From Sporodiniella umbellata (taxonomy: Eukaryota; Mucoromycota; Mucoromycetes; Mucorales; Rhizopodaceae), in contig JAIXMR010000031.1 in assembly GCA_025677835.1 (NCBI GenBank), forward strand, positions 151,040 through 215,039: a DNA stretch of 64,000 nt, written 5' to 3'. Below the pieces are notes generated by a model that saw only the letters and a list, made by a program, of their open reading frames with translations, was not told the DNA's origin and made no database searches. Position 1 is the stretch's first letter. Each line of letters begins with the position of its first letter. This document shows positions 25,240-37,545 of this stretch, in pieces. The translations under genes were made by a program, and so were the position numbers.

Positions 25240-28200
25240 ATGAGTGCGGCATTTTACTCTTTTATTAATTCGGTCACCAACCCCATTACTTCTAAGTACG
25301 AAATAAAATCACAAATTTCTACTTCGGGTTTATGGAAGATTTATCGAGGCCAAAGAAAGACTTCAGGAAAAGAAGTTGCACTTTTTGTAAAGCAGCTGAG
25401 ACACTTCCTTTTTCTTCATAGAATGCTAAATTGGTTTATAGATTTTCGAAAAAAAGACAATAGACAGCGGTGGGTTTAAGCGGGATAAAACAAAACAAGA
25501 TTTGGAGCTAGTACATGACCTTTTAAAAAAGGAGGTACAAATGTGTAGAAGTTCAGGTTAAATTTGCTGATCTTATTGTTAGGCCGGGAACTTGGCAAAA
25601 TTAAGGCATCCTTCTGTCCTTGAAGTAGTAGAGCCTATGAGTGAATCGCGCAGCTCTATTGTCTTTGTAACGGAGCCCTTAATTGGATGTTTGACTCATT
25701 TAGTAAAAAGTTCAGAAAGCTACTCTTCTGATTCTTCTGGCACTGGCCTCGATCTTGATGAGCTGGAAGTAAATATTGATTGCCGTTTTTTTTCAGAAGA
25801 AAAGAAAGGTGTTTACACGTTTAGTTTGAGCTAACAATTTCAAGATTCAAAAAGGGCTGCTGCAAGTAGGCAAAGGGCTGCAATTTTTTAATGACGCGAA
25901 AGTAGTGCACCATAACCTAAATACCGATGCTATATTTGTAAATTCTAAGGTAAGGTTACACCACTCAAAATATCAGCACTCACATTCAATTACATAGGGG
26001 GATTGGAAAATTGGAAGGTAATTATATACATGTTGAAACTATGAAAATGACACAAAAAGTAGTTTGGGATTTGGAGTGTTCCTAAGTAACGAGGGGGCAT
26101 CAAAAAGTTACGACTACAACGATTCGCTTCACAAGGCTTGCCAAATTGATCTTGATTATGCAGGTACTTACGAAAATAAAACATTATTCAAAAGATGTAA
26201 CCTGATTAATTTTAGCCCCTGAATTTGTTCTGAACAACGATATTTGTCAAGCAAACGATATGTTTGCTTTAGGATGTCTAGCCTATGCAGTTCATAACAA
26301 AGGCGTTTCTATACTAAAAACTTTTAACAGTGAACACAGTTACCAAAAGCAAGTTGAATCTATAAACAAAAATCCTTTTAAAAACATGCCAGCTCATTTA
26401 CGGCCTGTGCTTACTTTACTTTTTTCCTTGGACCCAAATCGGCGCATGACAGCAAAGGAGTTTCAAAACTCCAAGTATTTCGATAATATACTGGTATCTA
26501 CCATACGGTTTTTGGAGGGGTTTCCAGAAAAAACTAAAGAGGAAAAAGCACAATTTATGAAAGGACTGTCTAAGATTTTGCCGCAGTTTCCAGAAAGAAT
26601 AATCAAAAGAAAGGTACTTTTTTTTATATCACTTTATATAACAAGTTTTAAAACACACCTTAAATAGATACTACCTTCTTTGTTGGAAGAGCTAAAAAAC
26701 TCGCAATTACTTCCTTATACCATACCCAATATAATGAATATATGTTTGAATTTAGATCAGCATGAGTTTTCTGAAACCGTATTACCCCATCTAAAACCGG
26801 CTTTTCTTGTTAGAGATCCTCCTCAAAACATGATTGTCCTTCTAGAAAAACTTGATATATTACAGTCTAAAACTTCCAGAGAGACATTCCGTGATGGTAA
26901 TTAAATGAAAACTAACGAATCTATCTGTTTTCTGATAATTACTGGTAAAAAGATGTTATGCCATTAGTTTATGCATCATTAGAGTCTCCGACAGCTATCG
27001 TGCAAGAGAAGTCTCTTAGAATCATACCTTCTCTGGCACAATCTTTGGACTACACTACCGTAAAAAGCTCTCTATTTCCCCGTATTCAAGTAAAATAACA
27101 AACCTTTTCTAGCACAAAAAGATTGCTTACAAAATGTTTAGGTAGTATTTTCACAAACTACCGCCCTCTCAGTCAAAGTAAGCACACTTATTTGCTTTCA
27201 CTCAATGGTCAAAGTTCTGGACAAGTTTACAATTCAAGAGAAACTAGTCCCTGGCTTAAAAAACATTAAAACAAAGGAGCCGGCTGTCATGGTAAGCTAA
27301 TCGGTATATCATGTATATGGTTTTGTATCTGAGAAAAAAATAGCTTGCTACATTAGCAGTTTATGACGAGATTGGGAAAACTGCAGATAAAGAAATAATT
27401 GCGACAGAAATTTTGCCCCAGTTATGGAAAATGAGTTTTGGACCCTTACTAAACCTAGAACAGGTAGAGAAAGAATATCTATTTTCGTATATTTATTTGT
27501 TTGGACGCAGTTTCAAAAATTCATGAAAACAATAAGGGAATTAACTGATAGGGTGGAAGAATCACATATAAGACACTTGAAAGAAGCAAAATCGCTTGAA
27601 GAACAAACAAGCAGTATCAGCATGTCGTCTAAAGCCAACAATGATACTACAGATAATATCGATTTCGAATCTTTAGTACAAGGCAATAGTTTGTTGAAAA
27701 GCACTTCAGAAAGTAGACCAATGAATACAGCAGCTGATAGCACCTCACAATCTGCTACACTATCCTCTTGGTCTTCGTCTATCTTGAACTTATCTGACTC
27801 AAATCATCAGTCAACAACAAAAAGTAGCTGGGATATTAATCACATTGATTTGATAAACCCCAAAACCAGCAACACAAGCACTAAAGCTGGAACTTTTGGC
27901 TCGCATAGTTCTGTTATGACACCGACAGACACTTTAAATAGTCAAAGTTCTCTTAACAATACTTGGAATACGTCTATTAATATGGGGCATAACAACGCAA
28001 ACCATTTTGCTAATTGGAGCTCGGGTAACGGTTTATCGGCACCAAAATCCAACCAATCCGCTCTAAAAAACAACACTTCTCCTATGACGACAATACATCA
28101 AACACCAGCAAGCAATGGAATCAACTACAGCTCTCTTGGATCTTTTTCAGGAAATTCATCTTCAATACCAGTTTTAAAACCGCCTACCATGAATACTGTT

Positions 28201-28293
28201 CAATCTACATTACCATACTCGAAAACCTCGTCAACTACAACAAATAATGTTCCTAAAAAGTTTGATTTTCACGCTTTTGATCCTTTAGCATAG
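25240..28293 (+). CDS. SCY1-like pseudokinase (SCYL2 type)
   Basis: About 820 residues from roughly eleven exons. The kinase-like domain begins KYEIKSQISTSGLWKIYRGQ and contains the KTSGKEVALF lobe, LRHPSVLEVVEP, GLLQVGKGLQFFNDAKVVHHNL and WKIGSLGFGVF. The HRD motif is replaced by HHN and DFG by GFG, so the catalytic base and Mg-binding Asp are absent: a pseudokinase. After APEF comes a HEAT-repeat region (FPEKTKEEKAQF, LLEELKNSQLLPYTIPNIM, and later repeats). A Ser/Asn/Thr-rich tail ends FDFHAFDPLA. SCYL2/CVAK104 acts in clathrin-dependent trafficking between endosome and trans-Golgi. The first exon-intron joins (VALF|IFEKK, DELE|IQKG) were fixed by homology to the family. Confidence 0.9.
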
Positions 28294-28570
28294 TGATTCT
28301 TGCTTTTGTAAAACCCATTTAAATTTTTTTGTAGTCTTTTTTATCTAGAATTAGAACTACTGCTTGCTCGATCTGTTAAGTTTTGCTGACTTCTGTCTCT
28401 TCATTTTGAAACATGTCAAAACGTTTGTCAGAATCTGCAATCTTGAACGAAATTAAAATCTTGCGTTATTTTAAAAACAAAACTTTCAGGGTTTCAATCC
28501 AGTTATTTTAAACTGAGAGTTGAACAGCTCCATAGATTTCCATTTTTTTTTTTCAACTTTTGGATCAAGC

Positions 28571-30374
28571 ATGGACATGCAGCTTAGTCATGATCCAACG
28601 CTCATAAACGCTAAATTTGAAAGCTACAAGCTTCGATCTTGTGCCGAAATTGCTACCGTATCTCGCTTTGATCTATCTGATGCAGGAATAAATACTGAAA
28701 ATGATTCTACGACTGATCATACTAAACACGGGTTCAGGGATCTGCAAGCCCGATTTCGTCAAAATCACCTTTTCTATGGATACCCTTTAGACGAAAACAG
28801 GTCTAGTAATTTTCTGGTAGATAAAGATTACCAATTGCATATAGTAGTCTTTGACAAGGTAAACTTAGCTTATATTGAACGGGAGTATATAAACATTTTT
28901 TAAGAGAACAGAAGCCTGTCAGTTTCATTGCGTTAGCCAGCTAATCAGGCCCATAGGATCAATACCCTCCTATGCAGAGCCCGATAAAAATGTACCCATT
29001 GGCTCTCAATCATGCTCTATCCTTGCAATTAGCAATAAGCTACTCTTAGCATCAAACGGAGTGGGCGACATTGAGCTAATTGGTATTGAAGAAAAGAACG
29101 GCCGCTTTTTAGGTGTTCCGCTAGGTTTCGCATGCTACACAGGTGTAGGGAATGAAGGGATTCAGCCAGTGCCTTGTTATCTTCTTACAGTGCGTCAGGT
29201 TAAGCAGCATGTATATTTTGTTGTATGCAGTAGAGCTGCAAGCAAAAACACAGAGTTTCATATTGCCACGCTTGAATTTGAGATTCCGTCTGTTCAAACT
29301 ACAGAGCGTGCAGAGGATGGCTCTATTATTCTAAGTCTCAACACTTTACATATTCAAACTGGACCTGAAGTTCCCGTATACTGCGCTATTACCCCTAACA
29401 AATACTGTATATTGGCTAGTGAAACTAAATATAACCAAGCTCAAAACAAAGATGATATACCTACAAATGAAATAGCCAAAACACCACTTTATAAATGGAG
29501 TCAGGAAGGCCAAGATATTACAATTTGGATTCAGCTACCAGAAGCTACACCCAAAGCAGCTGTTAGCTGCCAATTTTTGTGTGAGCATCTCTGTTTAATT
29601 GTCAAGGATACACCAATTACTCTACCCTTTCGCAAATTCTGGGGTACAGTACGCACGGAAGATTGTGTATGGACAATAGAGGATAACCAGTTGACCATGT
29701 TTTTGACTAAAACAGAACCAAACACGCGTTGGCCACAAATTTTCGAAAAAGACGATGGCATACCTGAAACGTTGTCTGTCAGCCAACTTGCCGATATTAA
29801 TTCGAGCCTGGCCAAGTTTACATCAGATGAGCAGCAAGGCCCTGTTCAGGCAATACAACACCCGTCTGTAACAGCAATGGATGTGGACGACGATATTGAC
29901 GATCTAGGGCAGCCCATATTTTTTAGTGTATACGACATTCATGGACATCAAACACAAGAGATTTCTTCTTACGCTTACAACTGGATTGGGTCGTCTTTTC
30001 AAGACGACTCTTCTCTCGGTTCGGTTTGCCTTGGACTTGATGTAGACGGTTTGGTATTCAAGTTGTCTGAGGAAAAAGGAGAGGTTCAAATCAAGCACAC
30101 GGACACATTGGATGCCTTTTCCTTTGTTCAAGCATCCAAACGAGACGCTAGATATATTATGCATGACTTTTCTCTACATTTCGGATGTATCATTGAGAGT
30201 AATCGAAATGCATACATATACTTTCACCATAATGACAAGCGAGCAGTCGAAGCACAAACACTGGTTGATGTTACATTAGGGGGTGATGTTAATGTGATAG
30301 GAGCACAGCTCATAATGAACAGAACGATCATGATACTGACAGAAACTCAAGTGGTTACTATTCAACTAAAATAA
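28571..30374 (+). CDS. NUDCD1-like CS-domain protein
   Basis: A 579-residue protein from two exons (28571-28858, 28923-30374), close to the length of human NUDCD1. The ATG at 28571 is used because the upstream continuation of this frame has no ATG. A central CS domain (p23/NudC fold) has LYKWSQEGQDITIWIQLPE, LTMFLTK and a TRWPQIF block. It is flanked by beta-propeller-like regions (ISNKLLLASNGVGDIELI; QAPIFFSVYDIHGHQ-like stretch at about residues 400-420; later propeller blades). NUDCD1 binds dynein-related and Hsp90-linked clients and the spliceosomal helicase DHX15 in animals; this is family knowledge. The acidic VDDDIDDL sits between the CS domain and the C-terminal half. Confidence 0.87.
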
Positions 30375-30533
30375 CCCACATTAGGTTACACGTATTTTTG
30401 CAAAAGGGAAAAGTGTTTACGCGAATTAATAAAGTGTGGGGAAGTTAATCATTCCTTTTCTTTTACTTTTTCTTTTCTTTTTTTTTTTAAAAAAAAAACA
30501 TTTTTAGTGCTCTGTTTATATCGAAATTCGACC

Positions 30534-31955
30534 ATGATTTCAGTTTGCGTAAAACGTCTAGTAAAAACGAACGCACTTATGGTGCAAAGGTCTTTCAGCA
30601 GCTCCTCAACACATAAAAGAGATTTAAAAACTACAATTCAGAGTCCTTTGAGTGGTATTCGCGTTTTAGACTTGACAAGAGTGTTAGGTATGAAAAAGTG
30701 ATGCGTAAAAATGTTTTTTTTTTTACTAACGCAAAAATAGCTGGACCTTATTGTACAATGATGTTGGGCGATTTAGGGTAAAAATAAAGATAAAGCAGCA
30801 AGTTGTTGAGCAAACAAACAAAATAGAGCAGATGTAATTAAAATTGAAAATCCACACGGTGGCGATGATACTAGGGCTTGGGGGCCTCCTTTTGCAGAAA
30901 ATTCGGATACAAATGACCCCACACACGGTGAATCAGCTTATTTTTTATGCGTCAATCGTAACAAAAGATCTGTGACCGTTAATATGAAAACAGAGGATGG
31001 TCAAAAAATTATTAAAGAGCTTGTTCAGAAATGCGATGTGCTTGTTGAAAATTACTTGCCAGGAAAGCTTGAAAAGCTTGGTCTAGGATACAAACAATTA
31101 AGCGAAATCAATCCAAGGTTAGTGTATGCTTCGATCACAGGTTACGGGCAAACCGGACCATACGCTCATAGACCGGGATATGATGTTATTATTGAAGCTG
31201 AAGCAGGACTTATGCATATCACAGGCGAGCCTTCCGGTGCTCCTGTCAAAGTCGGTGTAGCTATCACTGATCTCACTACAGGCCTTTACACTCACAGTGC
31301 TATCTTAGCCAGTTTGCTTCAGCGTTCTATAACCGGGAGGGGCCAGCATGTCGACTGCTCGTTAATAGAATCACAGGTGGCTTCATTGGCTAATATTGCA
31401 TCGAACTATCTTATTGGAGGTCAGGAAGCGAGTAGAATGGGAACCTCGCATCCTTCAATTGTACCTTATCAAGTGTTCTCGACCAAAGACTCTTTTGTTA
31501 TGATTGGTGCTGGAAACGATGGACAATTCACAAAGTTGTGTGATCGTATGCAAGTCTCTCATTTAGCTCAAGATAAAAAATTCCAAAAGAACAGTGACAG
31601 AGTGAATAACCGAGAAGAGTTAATACGATTACTGCAGGAACGCTTAAAACAAGAGAATAATAGCTATTGGCTTGACATCTTAAATGACGGAGGGTTTCCC
31701 TTTGCTCCTATTAATACAATTGGGCAAACTTTCCAACATCCACAACTTCAAGCAAGAGGTTTAGTCCACGAGGTAGAACATCCTCGAGCAGGCAAAATAA
31801 ATATGGTGGGGCCTCCCGTTAAATACAGTGAATCAAAAACAACTATCACAAGGCCACCGCCTCTTCTTGGTGAACATACGCATGAGGTGCTTAGAGAGCT
31901 ATTGAACTATTCAAAAGAAAAAATGACAATGCTTGAAAAAAAGGGAGCGATTTGA
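30534..31955 (+). CDS. Mitochondrial CaiB/BaiF family CoA-transferase (SUGCT-like)
   Basis: A 439-residue protein from three exons (30534-30687, 30741-30777, 30827-31955); exon 2 is only 37 bp. The presequence is basic and Ser-rich (VQRSFSSSSTHKRDL). The class III CoA-transferase family core follows: [31 protein letters not shown] (split by two introns), NRNKRSVTVNMK, GLGYKQLSEINPRLVYASITGYGQTGP and RPGYDVIIEAEAGLM, where the Asp of GYD is the expected catalytic residue. It ends PPLLGEHTHEVL. Human SUGCT moves CoA from succinyl-CoA to glutarate; the substrate here is not fixed by sequence. A T-A palindromic tract lies 36 bp upstream of the ATG. It converges on the kelch gene with 35 bp between stops. 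Confidence 0.9.
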
Positions 31956-31990
31956 TTCCAGTAATAAAAACTTTTTTTTTTTTTTTTTTG

Positions 31991-33886
31991 TTAAAATCGA
32001 GGCATTGAGTCAGATGGCTCTAAAGTAGGCGACATCATTCCAGAGTATGTAAGGCTAGCTTTCCGTGGTCTTTCAACTACACCAGAAGGCGTCTTTTGGG
32101 AAGCGTGATAGAGGGTGCTGGACTTTGATACTTTAGGTACTGGTTTGGTATAAATTGAGCTAGAACCTGCAGTTAACGATTTGGATGTGGTCATCCATCT
32201 AGGGTCTTTAGGAAGCGTGGGTGATAAAGGCCCCGATACTTTTTGCATTGTGGGCGAAGGTAAATTGGTTGTCGAGTAATGAGTAGCAAAAAGAGAAGGA
32301 GATTCTGTAAGGGGTGAGTTTGGAGTCAGCATCTTTTCTTGTTGCATCATTTTTTTGGCATTGATCATCACCCGCAAAGCACGAATTTGAAGCGCCATTT
32401 GGCCTGTCAAGGCGGATACTTCATATATCATGCTTGCTGTGGATATTGTTAGTGCTTCATGCAAAGCATGTACTACAAGCATATTGAGACGTTTGAGACC
32501 ATACATATCTGACAAAAAAAGCAGACGAGAAAGTATATTTGGGTGATGTTGTTGAGCTGTAATAAGGTGATCTGTATAAAGGTATTGTACAAAGGCGAGC
32601 GCAACAGGATGTCCTTCAGATATTACCAGTTTTTTGAAGCCAGAGGCTGAGCTATCTTTTTCTAGCAACAGTTTTGAAAAATATGGCCACCTCGTCTCTA
32701 CAACACTCGAATTGACAGGAATTGAACGACTGTCTTCAGTGACTATTTCCATATCAGCCATACTTGGCTCACTAAGCATACTTAGGCCTAGCTCTTGAGC
32801 CACAGGAGTCGATGTTTCCTCTGGTATTGTATAGATCCCAAAAGCTTCAAGATGTATAGTAGATACATGCGTGTAATTTACTTGCCGGTGGCTGTAATCC
32901 TCCAAAAGATCTCTTGTCTTGTCACCAAACACAACAAACTGACCATTTTCTTCGCACAAGACACCTTTGTTCCACGAACCTTGCGACAAGGCTGACCCCA
33001 CATCAATTCTAACCCAAACGAGATTAGTAAGGTTGAGGGCCCAAATGTTGAACGCTTTCAGTGTTGGCGTCAAATAGGTTCCAGACAAAATTAAATGATT
33101 TCCAAGTACAAATCCGCAAGGAAATCTTAATCCAGGCGGTAATGATAGTCCTGTCATAGAAGCAGAATGGTCTTGAGTATTTGAGGTAGGCAAAGCAAAG
33201 CTTTGAAGTTCTCGAGTAACGTCTGCGAAGTTGTAATTCGAATAAACGCAAACTGCTTTTTCACGATCCCAGAAATTTGAGTATTCAGAAGGGCAGAATG
33301 CAATAGATCGATAGGCGCCATATTGTTTGTTTAGCGCACCTCCCAAGATCCACTGAAAGGTACTTAAGCAAAACACGTTTGTTTCATCTATGTATTGATT
33401 AGCCATATTCTGGCCCCCAATAATTACTAGTTTGTCTTGAGATATGACTGACAAATGAGCATAGCGGGCTTGGGGTTTATATATACTTGGAGGTATTTCC
33501 GGATATTCCCATGTCATTAGCTCAAGATTGAATAAACAAACGTCGTCTAGAGCGCACAAACTCTGGGACGATCTTTTAGTGAGGTACCCCATACCTCCGC
33601 ATACAAACAAATGCTTCCCATACAAGTTGGTCGAATGAAAGTAGCGTGGTTGCGGCGGTGGCGGAGAGTCAGGCTCAGCAATATGTCTGGTCCAACAGAG
33701 ACTAACAAGATCCAGAATGTAAAGATTATTAGTCATTTGGCGAGATGAAGTCAGTCTTCCACCAAATAGATATAGTTTTTCACCCACACTAGTCACAGTA
33801 GCTCCCACTAATGGTGGCGGAATGTCGCCATGGGTAGGTTTGGTCTCGGTAGTGAAGTCAGCAATAGATTGTGTTCCTGAACTCAT
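31991..33886 (-). CDS. Kelch-repeat protein with C-terminal BTB domain (Ral2/Mds3-like)
   Basis: Intronless, 631 residues. The ATG at 33886 is chosen; two codons upstream the frame has only TTG. The N-terminal half has kelch blades, each with a GG doublet and following aromatic residues: KLYLFGGRL, YFHSTNLYGKHLFVCGGMGY, YAHLSVISQDKLVIIGGQN, GNHLILSGTYL and GQFVVFGDK. At about residues 395-480 there is a BTB-like fold (SSVVETRWPYFSKLL, VALAFVQYLYTDHL, LLFLSDMYGLKRL). The C-terminus is Ser/Pro-rich and probably phosphorylated. The order kelch then BTB matches fission yeast Ral2 and yeast Mds3/Pmd1, which act around Ras and nutrient signalling. Function by that match is tentative. Confidence 0.85.
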   Translation of the reverse strand: MSSGTQSIADFTTETKPTHGDIPPPLVGATVTSVGEKLYLFGGRLTSSRQMTNNLYILDLVSLCWTRHIAEPDSPPPPQPRYFHSTNLYGKHLFVCGGMGYLTKRSSQSLCALDDVCLFNLELMTWEYPEIPPSIYKPQARYAHLSVISQDKLVIIGGQNMANQYIDETNVFCLSTFQWILGGALNKQYGAYRSIAFCPSEYSNFWDREKAVCVYSNYNFADVTRELQSFALPTSNTQDHSASMTGLSLPPGLRFPCGFVLGNHLILSGTYLTPTLKAFNIWALNLTNLVWVRIDVGSALSQGSWNKGVLCEENGQFVVFGDKTRDLLEDYSHRQVNYTHVSTIHLEAFGIYTIPEETSTPVAQELGLSMLSEPSMADMEIVTEDSRSIPVNSSVVETRWPYFSKLLLEKDSSASGFKKLVISEGHPVALAFVQYLYTDHLITAQQHHPNILSRLLFLSDMYGLKRLNMLVVHALHEALTISTASMIYEVSALTGQMALQIRALRVMINAKKMMQQEKMLTPNSPLTESPSLFATHYSTTNLPSPTMQKVSGPLSPTLPKDPRWMTTSKSLTAGSSSIYTKPVPKVSKSSTLYHASQKTPSGVVERPRKASLTYSGMMSPTLEPSDSMPRF

Positions 33887-36800
33887 TTTCAATCAAACTG
33901 AAACCTAATGTTTTTCCCAGAGCCCCCTTTTTGTACACTAATACTCTTTTATTTTTGAAATAAAAATAAAGATTGCTTTTTTTGGGCTTGCTGAAATTGA
34001 GGACTTTTTTCTAAAGTAAACGCTTTGAAAAATTCTCAAACTACAGGCATTGTAATTTTATTTATGCGGAGATACAAACACAACACGAACTTTTTTCCTT
34101 TGTGATTTTAGTTGTGTATTCAAACTATTACCAGAAAAAAATTTGAGTTGATCGATGTTCCAAAGTAACCTGAAAATCTTCTGGGTTTGAAAACTTGAAG
34201 CATCCAAGGTGCACAGTGCGTTTTTATGATAAACACTGGACCTTCCTTTTCTATAAATATACCGATATTTTCATTATATGACCAATATCGTTTTATATGC
34301 TCTTTTTGATAATTCGTTTAGATATTTTTTTACAATGCCATTTATAGACACGCTATAATACAATGCCTCCAAAAACAGTATCGGCCAATGAACAAGAAGT
34401 GTTTGCTTTGCAGATCAAATACATAATGTTATTTCTACTTTGACGCTACTTCCCGTCCAAATTTAACAGTATAGCCTAAAAAGCTACAAAGCCTTGATAA
34501 ATCAGACAATCGTCCAATCTGTACAAAATTTTCGCAATACTTTTCACTATCGTAAAATCTTGTGCAGCTTGTACTTGGCAAGACAATGTGGTGGTCAGAT
34601 CCGCGCTAGAAAAAAGACAGTTAATCCTGAGATATGATGAGACAACAAAATTAGAGCGTATGGTGCTGATAGAGCAAGGTAGACGTGTTTTCCCGAGATA
34701 TCCTCCGTATACATTTGGGGATAGATATCTGTATCGTGTCTGTCCCACATCAGCATTCAAGTCACTGTCAAAGAGGAAGATTGTGGTTGTACTCAAAATT
34801 CAGTAGCACAATGAAATTATATTGTAACCCGAAGACTCTCCTAACACTTACACTTTAGTGCAAAGTTAGTTATCACATTCTAATTCAGATCCATGACTTC
34901 TAAAAGATGTAAAACTATCTTTCTAAAAAAAAATATGATTTGTTTAATTTTCTGAATATTGTCATCTTTCTCAAAGTATCAATATAGAAAAACTTCTTTC
35001 TTGCAGGCTATCATACAAAGATACTATTCATAAACAAACTTGTAATTTGAAAAGTGGTCTTGGATACGCGTCGTATAGTTTTGAAACGAGTAACAATATT
35101 GCAAAATATAGAATGAAATTTTGATAAAATTTTAATCTTTGGGGAATACTATTTTTCGATAGAAACAGACAAACCATTTTACAACCCAAAACCACTTTCC
35201 AAGCGACTAGTGATTCTACCTAAAGTCTGTATGGACTTATAGGTCATCCATTTGCTTCGCGGATTATGTACTCCATTGTTAGTTACGCGCAAATCTTATT
35301 ATAGAATCCGATTTAACATAGTACTCAAATGATAAATAGACAACATTGTCTTTAGAGGTCAATTTATTCGTTGCTCAGTGCAAAATGGCTAAGCTTATGC
35401 TGAGACCAATGGCTTGAAGCTGTGCTACTTGATCAATCAACCTGTCTTACTTTAATTTTTACATGTTTTTAGCGTCATTACATGAACAAGAATAATTTTT
35501 TTGAAGCAACTATCAAGTCTGGGCAGTCTTGATATAGTCTTTATTTTGACAGTTATTACGATAATAAAGGCAGATGAATTAGTATCAGAGATTGATTGTA
35601 GCCACGTTATAGTCTTCCGTCAATGTATATTTCTGACTTGTTTGTCTGGTACTCTCAAAAATACTGTCAGGGCACATGCTATACTTTTTGACTCATCCAT
35701 ACGCTGTTTGAGTGCAATTGAGTTACTGAAGCTGGTGTATTCATAAGTTTTTTTTTTTTTTTTTCAATTTTAGATCGAAAAGCCAAACTTTATCATTAAA
35801 CTATAACGTGTATAGCTTTGTTTTAGATATTCTCTTTCATATGAGTATATGGAATTTTTGGACTGTCTATCGAGATAGATTAGTTTGAAGATACAGCCTT
35901 CTTGCATTCACTACACATATCAAGTACCTTTAAAAAGTTCAGGCCCATTAACAACACCTCAATAACATTTATAAATAAGGGTTACGTACAATTTAAATAA
36001 ACAATGTATTGAAAATACAAAAGAAGTTTGCCCTGTATTTATACCCTTCAAACAAATTCGTAGTAACATTGGTTTCGATCAACTATGATTTTTTTTTTCT
36101 TTTTCAGAAATACTGTAAAGAATATGGTGTTGTTTTTTCTGTATGATATTTTTTAGTAGCGGTTGATGGCATAACATGTTGCTTGTTTACGTGAAAGCAT
36201 AGTTGGCAAGATAGTATCGGAAAAAAGCACAGCTTTTTCTTTTATCTTTTTATGTACGCGATCGAAACCACTAGCTATAGTTTGAGAAGGAGTTAGATAG
36301 AAAAGGGGCAAAAAAGTAGAATGTAGCAACCAAAAACTAGAATGCGAAATTGATGCTCAAATCAGCTTCTTATTATAAAGGCCAAATCGTTGAAGCATAA
36401 ATTTATTCCTATGTATAGCCTTTTTTTTTTTTTTTTTTACAGTACATGCCGTTTATTTTTATGCTTTATTTGGTAAGCTTCTGTTCTTTTTCTTTTTTTT
36501 TTTTATTAAAAAAAAAACGACAACATAAATAAGGTTTAAATTTTTATTTTTTTAATATTCTAAGTAATTATTGTTGTGAAAGGTGCCTAAAACACTCTAT
36601 GATTTTCATAAAATTAAATTTGAGGAGTAGCCTTCGTTCTAGTAATGTGTATTTATATAAAAGGAATATAGTTAAACTTAGCTGTGTTACGTTTTTAGAC
36701 TTTTTTTATTGTGGCCCCTCTTAGTTTTTTTTTTTTTTTTTTTTTTTTTTCTGGTGTATCTCCTTTTAGAGGCATATCAAATCAAAATTTCACTCTGTTT

Positions 36801-37225
36801 GGTGGTCCTTAATGTTCTCTTTTGGGGGTAGCCCTTTATTCATTTATTTTACTTTATTTCTTTTTACAAAAAAAAAAAAAAAAAAAACCGATTCCGTATA
36901 TACTTAATTGGGAAGAAGCACGCTACAAATAAAAGATATGCTAAGTTGACGCAAGTATTCAAAAACTTTTCTTTATTTAACATGCAGATGAAATGTGAAC
37001 TACAGGCGCGTAATGGAGTCTATTTCGTTTTTTCAATTAAAAACCTATTAATGATATATGTATGTTCTATCAATAGAGCCTTCTAGGTGTTTTCAGAGAG
37101 AAGTAGGGAAAGGGGGCCTAAACAGGACAGGAGGAATAAGTTTAGTTGTATTAATTTTAGGGAAGGGGCACCGATATTTTTTTTTTTTTTTGTAGGAGAA
37201 TGCATGTGACAAAAAGGTATGTAAC

Positions 37226-37263
<38 letters not shown>

Positions 37264-37545
37264 TTGAGAAGATCTATATATTTGCCTAGTACTGCTATGT
37301 ATATATAGTAATTATATGTCACTTGAACCTTTTGGTTGTATCGTTACTGTCATTGATTTCCGAAGTGTTTTTTTTTTTCTTTCTAATTTCTTTTTTTTTT
37401 TTTTTTCTTTTTTTTTATTTTTGTTTTTCTTTTCTTTTTTCTGTCTTTTTTTTTTTTTTTTAGAAAATAATTGTTTGAATCTACTGAAAAATCTTAAAGT
37501 TGTATTCGTTTTGTCTCTTTTTATCGCATTGTATTCAAAAAGGAT
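33887..37545. other. 3.7-kb gene-poor region
   Basis: No supported gene. Features noted: a locally GC-richer, coding-like patch at about 34470-34806 with open frames on both strands; T/A homopolymers around 35748-35764, 36421-36438, 36726-36751 and 37230-37260; and a pyrimidine tract directly upstream of the velvet gene. The 81-codon frame at 35501 has no family character. Confidence 0.65.
37230..37260. repeat. Very long poly(T) homopolymer
   Basis: An uninterrupted run of about 31 T residues, one of the longest homopolymers in the window. Its exact length may be unreliable in the assembly. It lies about 290 bp upstream of the velvet start. Confidence 0.8.
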
